Assembly: GCA_015654635.1 (NCBI GenBank)
Contig: JAATGP010000040.1
Coordinates: forward strand, 1-59,000
DNA: 59,000 nucleotides
Origin: Alphaproteobacteria bacterium
GTDB lineage: Bacteria; Pseudomonadota; Alphaproteobacteria; Micropepsales; Micropepsaceae
Direction of reading: 5' to 3'
The position numbers and the translations under genes were made by a program. The notes under the pieces are model-generated. The model was not told the DNA's origin. It saw only the letters and a list, made by a program, of their open reading frames with translations, and did not search any database. Below, in pieces: positions 1 to 9,395 of the stretch; the stretch's first letter is position 1, and the number at the start of each line of letters is the position of its first letter.

Positions 1-721
1 GCCTGGCGCAGATCCCGCTCGATGTCGCCGATACCGTACACCGTATCGGCCGCGACCCAACGGAACGGGACGCCCGCCGCATCGGCACGCGCAATCATCT
101 GCGCCGCCAGTTGGGGCTTGGTCGCAAAGCCAACCTCGCTTGGCACAGAGGTCGCCTTCAGGCGCGCCAAATCGTCGGTCCAACTCTTCGGCAGATACAG
201 ACTCCGGTCGATGAAGGCGTGACCGTGGCGCGACACATAGGCAGCGAACACACCGATCTGGCAGTTCGTAATCTTCCCTGCGGAGCCCGTGTACTGTCGT
301 GCCACGCCACACGACGCTTTGCCTTGCTTCAAAAAACCGTTCGCCGGGCGAATGATCCACCGGATCATTCGCTATTCCGGTTCACCATCGATCACCAGAA
401 CCGCGTCGTCATCCCCCAGATGCTCGACGACATACTCGCCACCAAATCGCGCAGATCATCGGCACTCCACAGATCACGCCCCAACAGCGCTTGCTGACGC
501 CACGGACGGGGATCACCGGCCGCTTCGGCCCGCATCCAGCCGGTCTTACGTCGCTCTTCGCTTAGAAGCCCGTCCAAAAACAGTCCCGCATTCGCCACCG
601 AACGCTCTTGCGCGAACAGTGGCACCATCCGTCTCTTCACATCACGCAGCGACGACGCCCATAGCTCAAGCGTCGTCTTAACCGATGCAAAACGCATCCT
701 CGATTTCCGAATCATGGACAC
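1..721 (-). pseudogene. IS701-family transposase remnant (partial, disrupted)
   Basis: The minus strand encodes an IS701-type DDE transposase: an N-terminal LFLDGLL...ERRKTGWMRAEAAGD block, then VEHLGDDDAVLVID, then GFLKQGKASCGVARQYTG and LYLPKSWTDD, running off the left window edge. It is broken twice. After LRDLV (about 440-450) the reading frame shifts. The conserved VLVIDETGFLKQ is split by 14 extra codons at about 338-385 that form a perfect hairpin and carry an in-frame TAG. The first catalytic Asp lies just before this insertion. No complete protein can be made from this copy. The terminal repeats of the element could not be defined. Confidence 0.85.
338..385. repeat. 42-bp palindromic insertion inside the transposase
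   Basis: GCGAATGATCC (348-358) and GGATCATTCGC (362-372) form a perfect 11-bp stem with a 3-base loop, flanked on both sides by CCGG. It sits exactly between the codons for VLVID and GFLKQ of the transposase, keeps frame (net 14 codons) and adds a TAG. It looks like a REP-type or other small palindromic element inserted in a coding sequence. No second copy was noticed in this window. Confidence 0.65.
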
Positions 722-1286
722 CCAGAGATTCAGACCAAAGACCCGTTCGCAACTAAAATCACAACTGTAATGCTAGGTTACGCGATCGATGCCTTCGATA
801 AATTGCCATGATGCCGGTTTAGCCTTGAGATCACCTCTTATCGACTCTTCCTCGTCGACCTGCGCTTGCCGAATAGCCTAGAAAACGATGTCGATTATGC
901 TGGAAGCCAGGAACTGATTTCCCCGGCTCCGCGGAAGTGAATTCGGAGTATTAAACCAAAAGATTCCATATATCTTGATGTCGGCACAAGAGTTCGGCGT
1001 CGATCGTATGGAGCAAGTTTCAAGGATGCACGTGCGCTTGAACGACTGCACACGTTCTCCCTCTTTTTCGCGTCCGTTCTTTTTTTGTTCCTGCGCCAAA
1101 CCGAGGTTCTGGACGATAGCCCGACATCGCACAGCAGCGTCATTGCGGAAGAGTAGTACGGGATCGGACGTCACCCACAAACACTTCTCAGCCCCCACTC
1201 TTCCCGAGGCTGAACACCGAGAACACGGCATGAGGCCAACACGGCAGATAGCTCCCTGAGACGATCCACGACAGACCACTTCAACG
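722..1286. other. Intergenic, no supported gene
   Basis: This 565-bp stretch lies between the transposase remnant and the 3' end of the GH54 gene. Open frames of up to 138 codons exist on both strands, but they overlap each other, lack credible ribosome sites and resemble no family I know. The part at about 750-780, next to the transposase start, probably contains the outer end of the insertion sequence. I see no clear terminator. Confidence 0.4.
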
Positions 1287-4200
1287 TTACCCAACCGCCG
1301 CTGGACGGGAGTACTTATTTGGCGCGCCCGGCGTGGGAAGATCGGTTGTGACCTGTACGCCGCTGCTATGCGCCTTCGTCAACGCCGAGGTGAGCGTGAT
1401 CCCTGTGCCCGCAACCTCGGCGCCGGCGGCGTGAGCAAACTTCAGCGGCACGGCTACGGAGATGTGCATGCCATTGTGACCAAGGCCGACGGCAAGGACG
1501 ACCGCAGTCTCACGGTTCGCACCACTATCGAGGGTGATAGCCTGACCGGCGCCGAAAGCACTCGCATTGTCGACGGGTATCGTCGTCGCCCCCACATCGG
1601 TTGCCAAGCGCGCCGTCGTGGCACCTGGCGTGCCAACCGTTGCGATCACCGCGGTTTCGGGGTTCCCCGTGGCATCGATGATCACCGTCTGGCCGACGCG
1701 GAACGACTCCGAACGAGCGACTTTGATGTTGTGGGTACCGGCAGGCGCCCCCTCCGCCAAAATGCTGGCGGACGGGACTTTGAAATCCGTGCAGTTGCTG
1801 TCCGCATCCCGACCGTCGGGATAACGACCGGCGCTGCTATTGGTGAAAACAACGCTGATGGGCGGCCAAGCGCTGGGAACGCCGGGCGCCGCTGCGTGAC
1901 AGCCGTTACGGTCGAGGCCCGAAGTCGCCTGATACCCCTCGGCAGCCCAGGGTTCGACGAGATTGCCGACATTGCCAAAGTTACCGTAGTTAAGACTGTC
2001 AACGACAAGACCGGCAGCGTCGCGCAACACCGTGGCGCCGGCATTGTTGGAGAATATCGGCCCTCCGAACCACTGGTTGGGCACGGGTGTTCCCTGATAG
2101 CCAGCGTTTATCACCGCCGCGTCCCGCACCACCGCGTCTATCGGGTGGTCCCGGGTCAGTGGCGTGTCGAGCGTAATACCCATACCGAGCGGCAGAACGG
2201 GCTCGTTGCTGGAATGGGCAAAGGCGGTTGTCGGTGCGAAGCTGATTCCCGTTCCGCGGACGGCAAAGGGCAGATTTTCCGCATGACTGAATTTCAGCGG
2301 AGCCGCGAGTTCCAGACCAGTTCCTGGCTCCACGACATCTTCTTCAGCGATATGGACCGCGGCGAGCGCTGGGGTCACTTTCAACCTTGCCATGGCAGGA
2401 CGATCCGCCGTAACGGCAGTGACGGTGACCGTTTCGCCGTTCGCCGGCGTGCCGACCGTTAGCTTGTCGCCGACCGCAAAGGCGATTTTCGCATCGGGTG
2501 ACCAAGCAGATCCGGTACGCACGGTAATGACGCTCGCACCAGCGCGTGCATCGGCAGTGAGCGAGGTACGCCGCGCCGGTGTGCCGATGTTCTTGACCGT
2601 GATGGTCTCAATCCCATGCCCGAGACTATCGATGTCCAATCGAATCTTGTCGCCGATCGAAATGTTCGCAACCGAGGTCACTTTGATCGTGCTCGCACCC
2701 GCGACCGCATTCGCGCCAAGGAAAGCTTGCGTGCCGGGCTTTCCCACCGCGGTGACTGTCGCCACTTCATATTTTTCAACGTCACGATTGACACTCGGAT
2801 AGGTAGCCCCATAGCCGATGGCGATTTTCTGGCCAACGGTAAAGCCAGCGGTGCTGGTAACCGGAAGATTTGTCGAGCCGGCAGGAATGGTGATTACAGG
2901 CCCGTCCGGAAGCGATTGCCACAGCGTGGTCGCCTCGCCCACCGCAGTCCCGATATTGGCGATCTTACGGTTCTCAGCGCCGGAAGCAGTGTCGATGGCG
3001 ATGGTATCGCCCTGCTTCATGCCTGCCGTTGTCCTGACCTGAATCGTGGCATCGCCCGGGTGTGCCGGAACGGCCAATCCGGAATTGGCAAGGCCAAGGA
3101 GATAGAAGCCGCGGGTCGCCAGGGTCGTCTTGGCTGGAATAGTCACGTTCGAGGAAATGGCTTGCCCGGTTGCATGCTCGGTCAAATGCCAACCCGAGAT
3201 ATCGATGGCGCTGGTACCGGCATTATAGAGTTCGATGAAACCGTTCGTCGTATTGGCAGAGCCATCGCTTATGCGAAACTCGTTGATCTTGATCGGACTG
3301 ACGTTGCGCAGCTTCTCGACGGCATGTTCGGTGTACGATTGGCCTTTCGCCGAGCCGGTCCATGAGGCGTTGGCGATGAGATCGCCATTGAAGGCGACCG
3401 GGCCCGACGTGATCTTGAAGGTCGCGCTAACGCTTGCACCCGGTGCGATGGGAGCAGCAAAGCTCTTCGACGTTTGCCCGGTGCCTGAGGCGACGGCGGT
3501 CCAGCCTTTGGGCACCGAAAGGCTCAGCTTGAGCCCTGCCACGGACGCGCTCGTCGTGTTGGTGAAGGTCACCGTGGTGTCTTGCGATGACCCCGGCGAG
3601 AAGGTCTGCAGGCCAGGTGGCGTTGCGATGGCCGAGGCCGGGGCCATGCTCAACCGCGCCACGCCGTATTGGGCGGTCACAACATTGGCCTGCACAAGCT
3701 GATCGATGGTGTCGGACGGGAACGTACCGGCGGCCGTCATCGCGCCTTCGTAGAACGTGCCCTGCGAACCATTGCTGTTGTCGCCGCCGTTGCCCAGAAG
3801 AATGGCACCCTGTTTGCGCATTGGATCGTAGGTGGCATCGACACGCGGTCCATCGAACATCACCGAAAGAGCGCCCTGCTGCGCATCGCCGCCCATGGAT
3901 GTCCAGTGATGCGGTTTGCCTTTGGCCATCCCGGTCACAAACCGCCACGAGATATCGGGCAGCCCGGCGCAGAGTTTCGATTTGTCTTTGTTGACACAAC
4001 CCACCAAGTTGTTTTCCTGATCGGTCATGATCCACGGGCCCGGCGGGTTGCCGTGATACCAGAACGGCCCGTTACCGTAATAGGTCGTCTCCATCGTGCC
4101 GTTGCCGTCATCACGGCTGTCGATCTCGGCATTGCCATAATCGAAGCAGCAGGCTGAGTTGAAGTGATGGCCGTTGATCACCCAGTACTGGCCCTCGGCT

Positions 4201-4742
4201 TGATCGTCGACCGCGGTGCCCTTGGCGTCATTCTGGCGAAGGCCCATGCCCGGTGCGATGAAGACGCCGTAGGCCTTGTGCCCCATAATTGTAACCGGCG
4301 CCATGTCGGCCAATGGCAGGTTGTTGAACCCGCCCATGGCGGGACCGCTGAAGCCGCCGCGCGGTGGCTGAACAAGATCGTTGTGCTTACCGGCCTGATC
4401 ATAAAGGGTCGTGATCCAGCAATAGGTATTGGCGCAAAACTTGTCCTGCGCTGCCGCATTGGCATATCCGCCCGCATCCGGCACCGGCAACGCGGTCGGT
4501 TGGACAACACCAATGTCCAGAACCTGGCCATCCGATTGGCGCATCACTTGATAGAGGGGGCCGTTGTAAGCGGCGAACAGCGCCCGCGTGGAGCTGTGGG
4601 CAGCCACACATGGCGTGTGGGCGGCGGCGTAGATGTCGCAAGGACCATTCGGCCGCGACGGGGGGACGTTGGCTGCTGCAGCCTGCCCAGCCAGCATCAG
4701 TGACGCGCCACCGAGCGCGAGTGAGAGTGTGAGCCTTCTCAT
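1287..4742 (-). CDS. Secreted GH54 alpha-L-arabinofuranosidase, large multidomain
   Basis: This enzyme would release alpha-L-arabinofuranosyl residues from arabinan or arabinoxylan outside the cytoplasm. I chose the second ATG (4742; first possible 4763) because it starts the signal peptide MRRLTLSLALGGASLMLAG and has a better spaced GGAA. Counting from 4763, residues 36-375 match the GH54 catalytic domain: vicinal cysteines in SACCFDYG (205-206), PWIMTDQE with candidate nucleophile E250, and GNGGDNS with candidate acid/base D328. A NEW3-like beta domain follows (about 385-485), then a lamin-tail (LTD) domain starting IKINEF at 491. The rest is short beta repeats (GD.I.ID...E...I..VGT, and PL..AH..G) interleaved with later LTD segments (SAGRYPDGRDADSN, TPGAPN). 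At 1151 residues it is more than twice the length of fungal AbfB. Family assignment is secure; substrate is inferred. Confidence 0.9.
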   Translation of the reverse strand: MRRLTLSLALGGASLMLAGQAAAANVPPSRPNGPCDIYAAAHTPCVAAHSSTRALFAAYNGPLYQVMRQSDGQVLDIGVVQPTALPVPDAGGYANAAAQDKFCANTYCWITTLYDQAGKHNDLVQPPRGGFSGPAMGGFNNLPLADMAPVTIMGHKAYGVFIAPGMGLRQNDAKGTAVDDQAEGQYWVINGHHFNSACCFDYGNAEIDSRDDGNGTMETTYYGNGPFWYHGNPPGPWIMTDQENNLVGCVNKDKSKLCAGLPDISWRFVTGMAKGKPHHWTSMGGDAQQGALSVMFDGPRVDATYDPMRKQGAILLGNGGDNSNGSQGTFYEGAMTAAGTFPSDTIDQLVQANVVTAQYGVARLSMAPASAIATPPGLQTFSPGSSQDTTVTFTNTTSASVAGLKLSLSVPKGWTAVASGTGQTSKSFAAPIAPGASVSATFKITSGPVAFNGDLIANASWTGSAKGQSYTEHAVEKLRNVSPIKINEFRISDGSANTTNGFIELYNAGTSAIDISGWHLTEHATGQAISSNVTIPAKTTLATRGFYLLGLANSGLAVPAHPGDATIQVRTTAGMKQGDTIAIDTASGAENRKIANIGTAVGEATTLWQSLPDGPVITIPAGSTNLPVTSTAGFTVGQKIAIGYGATYPSVNRDVEKYEVATVTAVGKPGTQAFLGANAVAGASTIKVTSVANISIGDKIRLDIDSLGHGIETITVKNIGTPARRTSLTADARAGASVITVRTGSAWSPDAKIAFAVGDKLTVGTPANGETVTVTAVTADRPAMARLKVTPALAAVHIAEEDVVEPGTGLELAAPLKFSHAENLPFAVRGTGISFAPTTAFAHSSNEPVLPLGMGITLDTPLTRDHPIDAVVRDAAVINAGYQGTPVPNQWFGGPIFSNNAGATVLRDAAGLVVDSLNYGNFGNVGNLVEPWAAEGYQATSGLDRNGCHAAAPGVPSAWPPISVVFTNSSAGRYPDGRDADSNCTDFKVPSASILAEGAPAGTHNIKVARSESFRVGQTVIIDATGNPETAVIATVGTPGATTARLATDVGATTIPVDNASAFGAGQAITLDSGANRETAVVLAVGLGHNGMHISVAVPLKFAHAAGAEVAGTGITLTSALTKAHSSGVQVTTDLPTPGAPNKYSRPAAVG

Positions 4743-5304
4743 AGCTTCGATTTCCGCTTCCATTTTCCCTGCTGCCCGGCTCGGGCCCCTCTTGTCGCGC
4801 CTGCTTCAGTCACCAATGCATAAATAATCAGTATACAGATCGTTATTGATGCTCGTGTGCCCAACGTGTGGAGGCTTAAGCATGGCTCGCATCCATCCAC
4901 TTGGTGAGCTTTGTTCCCAGGCATGTTTTGGTTGGCTATGGCAGTGCGTCTATGGCGATCAAATTAACTCGGACATTTACGGCGGTCCATATCTCAACCC
5001 GCCGTTCGGCGACCACAGCGACCATTCATCGAAATTAATCTGCGTCTATGTGCCTCTTCCAATTCAATCTCGTGCCTTGGCCGAAATCGCGCTGTCCGAC
5101 GCCGGCAGAACGGACAAAAAAACAGGCGGTAATCCACTTCGACCGGATCGCCACCTTAAGATAGGAGGAACGAGAGGTTCCGTGTAACGGCGGTGCCAAC
5201 AGGAGGGGAGGAAGAGGCACGCCGGACCTAGACAGATAGTAATTTCGTCGTTGTCGCGTCACTTGCAGTTGTGAGCACTCCTTGGCTGTTGGAAATAGCG
5301 CCCA
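4743..5304. other. Intergenic leader of the GH54 gene
   Basis: About 560 bp separate the GH54 start from the terminator of the upstream TonB receptor, so GH54 is probably transcribed from its own promoter here. An AT-richer patch at about 4815-4850 (minus-strand reading) is the likeliest promoter zone, but no convincing -35/-10 pair or copy of the TCAGACAA motif was found. The small open frames look non-coding. Confidence 0.4.
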
Positions 5305-5340
5305 GCCTTAAAAAGCCCGGCCGCGCGACGCGACCGGGCT
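5305..5340 (-). terminator. Rho-independent terminator of TonB receptor
   Basis: On the minus strand AGCCCGG...CCGGGCT (5314-5340) forms a strong GC stem followed directly by TTTTT (5313-5309). It begins eight bases after the stop codon of the receptor gene. It separates the receptor transcript from the downstream GH54 gene. Confidence 0.88.
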
Positions 5341-5347
5341 CACAACA

Positions 5348-8179
5348 TCAGTTCGTCGCGTAATGCAGACCAATCGTAAAGGTCCGGCTGAACAAAGCCG
5401 TACCAAAATCGGTGATGTCCTGATCACCCTGACTACCGGAATGGTAATATTGCTTCTGTTTGCCGTTCAGCAGATTCACCGCGTCGAAGGTGACCATCAC
5501 ACCTTCCCAGGCTTTGTAGTTCACGCCGAGGTCTAGGCTCGATTCCGCCCGCCGCCAAATGCCCAGCGGATTGGCGAAGGATGCCGCTTCGTTGGCGTTG
5601 AGGAACTTGCTGCGCCAGACATAAGACAGACGGGCGCCAATATCTCCCCTCTCGTAGATGAGGGTCGTATTGTAGGAGGTATTTGATACGCCAAACATGT
5701 TCTGCTTGAACTCGCCAATGACGTTGCCGAGTGTATCGGTTTGCGGCGTATTCTGCGACGAGCTCAGGATCGTCAAGCTTCCCAGGAATCCAAAGCCGTC
5801 AGCAAAGGACGGCAGGAAATCCGGGAAGTAGACCATGCCGAGTTCAACGCCCTTCAAATTGCCCGCCGAAGCGTTCATCGGCATGTTGATGATGAAGTTG
5901 TTGGTGTTGTACTGGGCCTTGATCGCGTCACCGGGCATCATCAGCGAGACATTCTCATTAACAACGATGCCTTCAAGATCACGCCGGAACACCGTGCCGT
6001 AAATGGCACTCGACGGAGCAAAATACCATTCCGCCGACAGGTCGATATTCTTGGCTTGGGTCGGCTTCAGATCCGGATTACCACGTGTACCGGTCGCATA
6101 GCCGACTTTGGTGACGTCTGCATTCAGGATGTAGGTCGGATTGAGGTCGGTGAAGTTCGGACGGCGCAGTGTTTCGCCGTAATTGACCCGGATCTTCACA
6201 TCGTCCGTCGGCTCATATGCCAGCGTGGCGCTCGGCAAGAATTTCGCGGCATAGGCGTTGCCGTCTGTCGCGTTATGCGAGCCATCGATCAGGAACTGAG
6301 TGTGATCGAAGAAAGTCATACCATCTTTCACCTGGACCCAGCGGACGCCGGCATTCAAGGTCAAGGGACGATTGAACAGATCCTGCTCGAAATTGCTTTC
6401 AAGATAGGCCGTAGACGTTACTTCGTCGATCTTGAAGGTCTCGAACATCTCGTGCAGACGGGCATTGGTCAGGTCGCCGCCATACAGGCTGCGCAACTGG
6501 TCACGATGCTCGTAGATATAACGGCCATCCACGTTTACCCACGATGAGGGAACATCGCCAACACCGTCAAAGAAGCCGCTATTATAGTGGTAGATTCCTG
6601 TATCCAAGCCCGCGAAGTTCTCGGCAAAATAATTGCTGGCTTGACGATAAGATTCGGTCGAATTGCGATCGTCGTAGCGCAGACCGAATTTCACGTTCTG
6701 CAGCACGCCGGCAATACCCTTGGTATCGTAGGTGCCGTCGAACTGGAGGGTATAGGCATTGCCCTTGTTGTGGTTGGCGTTGTCGTAAATCTGCGCCGTG
6801 TTCCAGTAACTCGGGTCGGTCAAGCGGTTCTGACCCGTGCCGAAATTGAACGCCATGATGCCGCCGCCGGAGTTGAAATCGACGAAGACTTCCGGCGCGG
6901 TACGCTCGATGCGCATGGCGAAGAATTGGCTGTCGTACTGGCTGGACTGGAAGGAAGCATCGGCACCGAGGTTCAGCCGGTCGTCGACAACCCATTTGGC
7001 GTTCAGGGCGTAGACGTAGGTGTTGGTCTTCGAAACCGTCATATCACCGCTGTTGAAGTCGTAGACATCGCCGACGTGACGAGTCTTCATGACGTTGGTA
7101 CCGTCATAGAGCGTGAAGCTCGACGCCGGAGCGATAGACGGGTTGGCACCCGCAAAATCCCCCCACCAGTCCACGAAGGAGAACAACATGTTGTTGTAGG
7201 TTTCATTACGGTACCCGTTGTACATCATCTCCAAGGTATAGGTGGCGTGATCGCTCGGGGACCACTGGAACGCGACATTCGCGTTGGGACGCGTCCGCTT
7301 ACCGGTGAAGTCGCTCTGGAAGATGGCGTCGCGCGACAGATAATAGGGCGTGCTAACGCCATTGATGGGCATTGTGGAGCCGGAAGCCTCCGGAAGCCCC
7401 GCGATCAGGCCGGGCTGCCAAATTGGCGATTCAGCCACGCGGGCGTCGGTATTGAAAATTCGTTCCAGCGGGGTGAACCCGGCCGCGGGATTTTCGGTCA
7501 TGAACGGCACCAACGCGCCCGGGCCTGAACTTTCATCGCGGAAACGGACGACGGACCATGAGACGTTCGCCAGGATGCCGATATCACCGATCGAACTGTG
7601 CCAGCGATCGCTGATCAAAAAGCCCAGACTTGGGTCGGTCGCGCCGCGCTTTTCTTCGTAGGTCCCCTTCGCCTGGGCCGTCAGCTTGAAGCCCTCGAAA
7701 TCAAACGGGCGATAGGAGGCCACGTCTATCTGGCCAGCGATGCCGGTTTCGAGCTGATCGGATTCGCGCGTCTTGTAGACGTCGAGACGGCGCACCAGGG
7801 TCGCGGGCATGTCCTGAACGGAATAATAGAGCCCTGACGACGTAAACATTTTGCGGCCGTTCCAGGTCGTCTCGATATCGGTAAGACCGCGAATCGAGAT
7901 GGTCCCGACTTGGCCCGAACCGCGGTTGGTCACCTGCACGCCCGACAGACGCTGCAGCGCTTCGACGATGTTGTTGTCAGGAAGCTTGCCGATGTCTTCG
8001 GCAATGACTGATTCTACCACCTGCGTCGACTGACGCTTGATATCGAGGCCTTGGGCTATCGTCGCACGAATACCGGTTACGACCACGGTTTCTAATTGTT
8101 GATCCGCCTGCGCATAAGCTGCCCCGCACGTGAGTGCCAATGCCGACACAGAGCACGCCAGTAATCCTCTCCCAAACAT
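5348..8179 (-). CDS. TonB-dependent outer-membrane receptor (arabinose-polymer locus)
   Basis: This is a 943-residue TonB-dependent receptor. A signal peptide (residues 1-23, ending AAYAQA) precedes the TonB-box-like ETVVVTGIRA, the plug domain (IGKLPDNNIVEALQRLSGVQV, then SIRGL) and a beta-barrel ending in RTFTIGLHYATN with an aromatic near the C terminus. The plug signature is that of the large TonB receptors that alpha- and gammaproteobacteria use for plant-glycan oligosaccharides. It lies between the GH54 gene and a divergent regulator/two-component block. A TCAGACAA site stands 64 bp upstream of the start. The substrate, probably arabino-oligosaccharides, is inferred from the neighbours only. 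Confidence 0.93.
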   Translation of the reverse strand: MFGRGLLACSVSALALTCGAAYAQADQQLETVVVTGIRATIAQGLDIKRQSTQVVESVIAEDIGKLPDNNIVEALQRLSGVQVTNRGSGQVGTISIRGLTDIETTWNGRKMFTSSGLYYSVQDMPATLVRRLDVYKTRESDQLETGIAGQIDVASYRPFDFEGFKLTAQAKGTYEEKRGATDPSLGFLISDRWHSSIGDIGILANVSWSVVRFRDESSGPGALVPFMTENPAAGFTPLERIFNTDARVAESPIWQPGLIAGLPEASGSTMPINGVSTPYYLSRDAIFQSDFTGKRTRPNANVAFQWSPSDHATYTLEMMYNGYRNETYNNMLFSFVDWWGDFAGANPSIAPASSFTLYDGTNVMKTRHVGDVYDFNSGDMTVSKTNTYVYALNAKWVVDDRLNLGADASFQSSQYDSQFFAMRIERTAPEVFVDFNSGGGIMAFNFGTGQNRLTDPSYWNTAQIYDNANHNKGNAYTLQFDGTYDTKGIAGVLQNVKFGLRYDDRNSTESYRQASNYFAENFAGLDTGIYHYNSGFFDGVGDVPSSWVNVDGRYIYEHRDQLRSLYGGDLTNARLHEMFETFKIDEVTSTAYLESNFEQDLFNRPLTLNAGVRWVQVKDGMTFFDHTQFLIDGSHNATDGNAYAAKFLPSATLAYEPTDDVKIRVNYGETLRRPNFTDLNPTYILNADVTKVGYATGTRGNPDLKPTQAKNIDLSAEWYFAPSSAIYGTVFRRDLEGIVVNENVSLMMPGDAIKAQYNTNNFIINMPMNASAGNLKGVELGMVYFPDFLPSFADGFGFLGSLTILSSSQNTPQTDTLGNVIGEFKQNMFGVSNTSYNTTLIYERGDIGARLSYVWRSKFLNANEAASFANPLGIWRRAESSLDLGVNYKAWEGVMVTFDAVNLLNGKQKQYYHSGSQGDQDITDFGTALFSRTFTIGLHYATN

Positions 8180-8209
8180 GCTGTTTTCTCCTCAGCTATA
8201 TCTATTGCA

Positions 8210-8250
8210 GCGGAAAAACTTCCGCTTCGATCAGCAAATAACTCAGACAA
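8210..8250 (-). promoter_or_regulatory. Candidate GntR-type site (and small hairpin) upstream of TonB receptor
   Basis: TCAGACAA is at 8243-8250, read TTGTCTGA toward the gene and ending 64 bp before the receptor start. The same octamer lies 56-72 bp upstream of galM, araA and the second TonB receptor in the same orientation. Between site and gene, GCGGAA (8210-8215) and TTCCGC (8220-8225) form a short hairpin in the presumed 5' leader. A regulatory role is inferred. Confidence 0.5.
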
Positions 8251-8456
8251 AAAAGGAGCGCCAGCTTGTTAACGCAACCATCCGTAATTCGTCGCAGCAT
8301 TAGTTCCGGCGTGTGACCCATATTGTTGGACATATTCGGCCACGCCGAGGCACAGGACCGCTTATCGACCGGCGCGACCGTTCGTCGATTAATCTCCGTC
8401 GTCGTCTGCCGATCAGGCAAGATCACCGTTGCAGACACCTTGGGGGTCGTGGCGTC

Positions 8457-9377
8457 ATGGATATGATACGGACTTCAGCCGATTGCATCGCACGACCGGT
8501 AGTTAATCCCACCACGCTGGCAGATGACGCGGTCGTCGCGCAGGACCTGATCGACCGCGTTCGCGGCGGCTACGAAGGCGCCTCGGCGGACGTCGTTGCC
8601 GAGTCCATTCCCGTACTCGGCATAGATCGGATCCGCAACGAAGAGCAGGTCACGTCGGACAGCGGCTCGCGTGCATCATGGCATACGCACTCGCGCCGAG
8701 GGCTGCCCGGCCGCATCGCCCGCGACCTCGCCGCCGCGATCTTGTCTGGCAACTACAAACCCGGTGACCGACTGTTTGGAGAAATCGCCTTCAGCGACCG
8801 GTTAAATGTCTCTCGCACCACCTATCGCCAAGCGATCCAGATTCTGACCACAAAGGGCATGGTCAGTTCTAATCCGCGACGCGGAACCGTGGTCAATGCC
8901 CGCTCAATGTGGCAGTTCCTGGACCCCGAAGTGCTGAATTTTCTGCTCGAAACCGGCCCGGATCGCCATGTCCTTGAGGAGTTGCGCGAGCTCTTGCTTA
9001 TGCTGGTGCCGAAAGCTGCCGCACTGGCGGCAGAACGGCGCATGGACGAGATGCTCACCCGGATGCGGGTCGCCATAGTAGACATGAAGCAAGCCGCTCC
9101 CACCGTCGACTGCGGCCGCCGCGCCTGCCAGGACTTCCACCTCGCAGTGTTCTTGGCGAGCGGCAATTCCTATGTGATCTCACTAGCACGAGGTTTAGCC
9201 GCCGCACTGGACGCCACAATGGCGTTTCGACGGCAAGGGGGTACCGAGTCATATGATCCTCTCGCGGACCATCTCAGAATCTTCACCGCCATCGCCGCGC
9301 AGGACGCCATTGGCGCCGAACAGGCATGTCGCACGCTCATCGAGCACGCTTTCCTTGACGTCAGCGTGAGCAATTGA
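8457..9377 (+). CDS. FadR-subfamily GntR transcriptional regulator
   Basis: This is a DNA-binding regulator with an N-terminal winged helix (LPGRIARDLAAAILSGNYKPGD, then NVSRTTYRQAIQIL.TKGMV) and a C-terminal all-alpha FCD ligand domain (ELRELLLMLVPKAA, DFHLAVFLASGN, DHLRIF). The frame is open from an ATG at 8313. I prefer the ATG at 8457, preceded by GGGGG about ten bases upstream; a later start is also possible because the first about 75 residues do not look like a domain. It is divergent from the TonB receptor and 18 bp upstream of a kinase gene. It likely senses a sugar or sugar acid from arabinose-polymer breakdown. Target sites are inferred. Confidence 0.85.
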   Translation: MDMIRTSADCIARPVVNPTTLADDAVVAQDLIDRVRGGYEGASADVVAESIPVLGIDRIRNEEQVTSDSGSRASWHTHSRRGLPGRIARDLAAAILSGNYKPGDRLFGEIAFSDRLNVSRTTYRQAIQILTTKGMVSSNPRRGTVVNARSMWQFLDPEVLNFLLETGPDRHVLEELRELLLMLVPKAAALAAERRMDEMLTRMRVAIVDMKQAAPTVDCGRRACQDFHLAVFLASGNSYVISLARGLAAALDATMAFRRQGGTESYDPLADHLRIFTAIAAQDAIGAEQACRTLIEHAFLDVSVSN

Positions 9378-9395
9378 GAGCATGATTTCCGTCGC

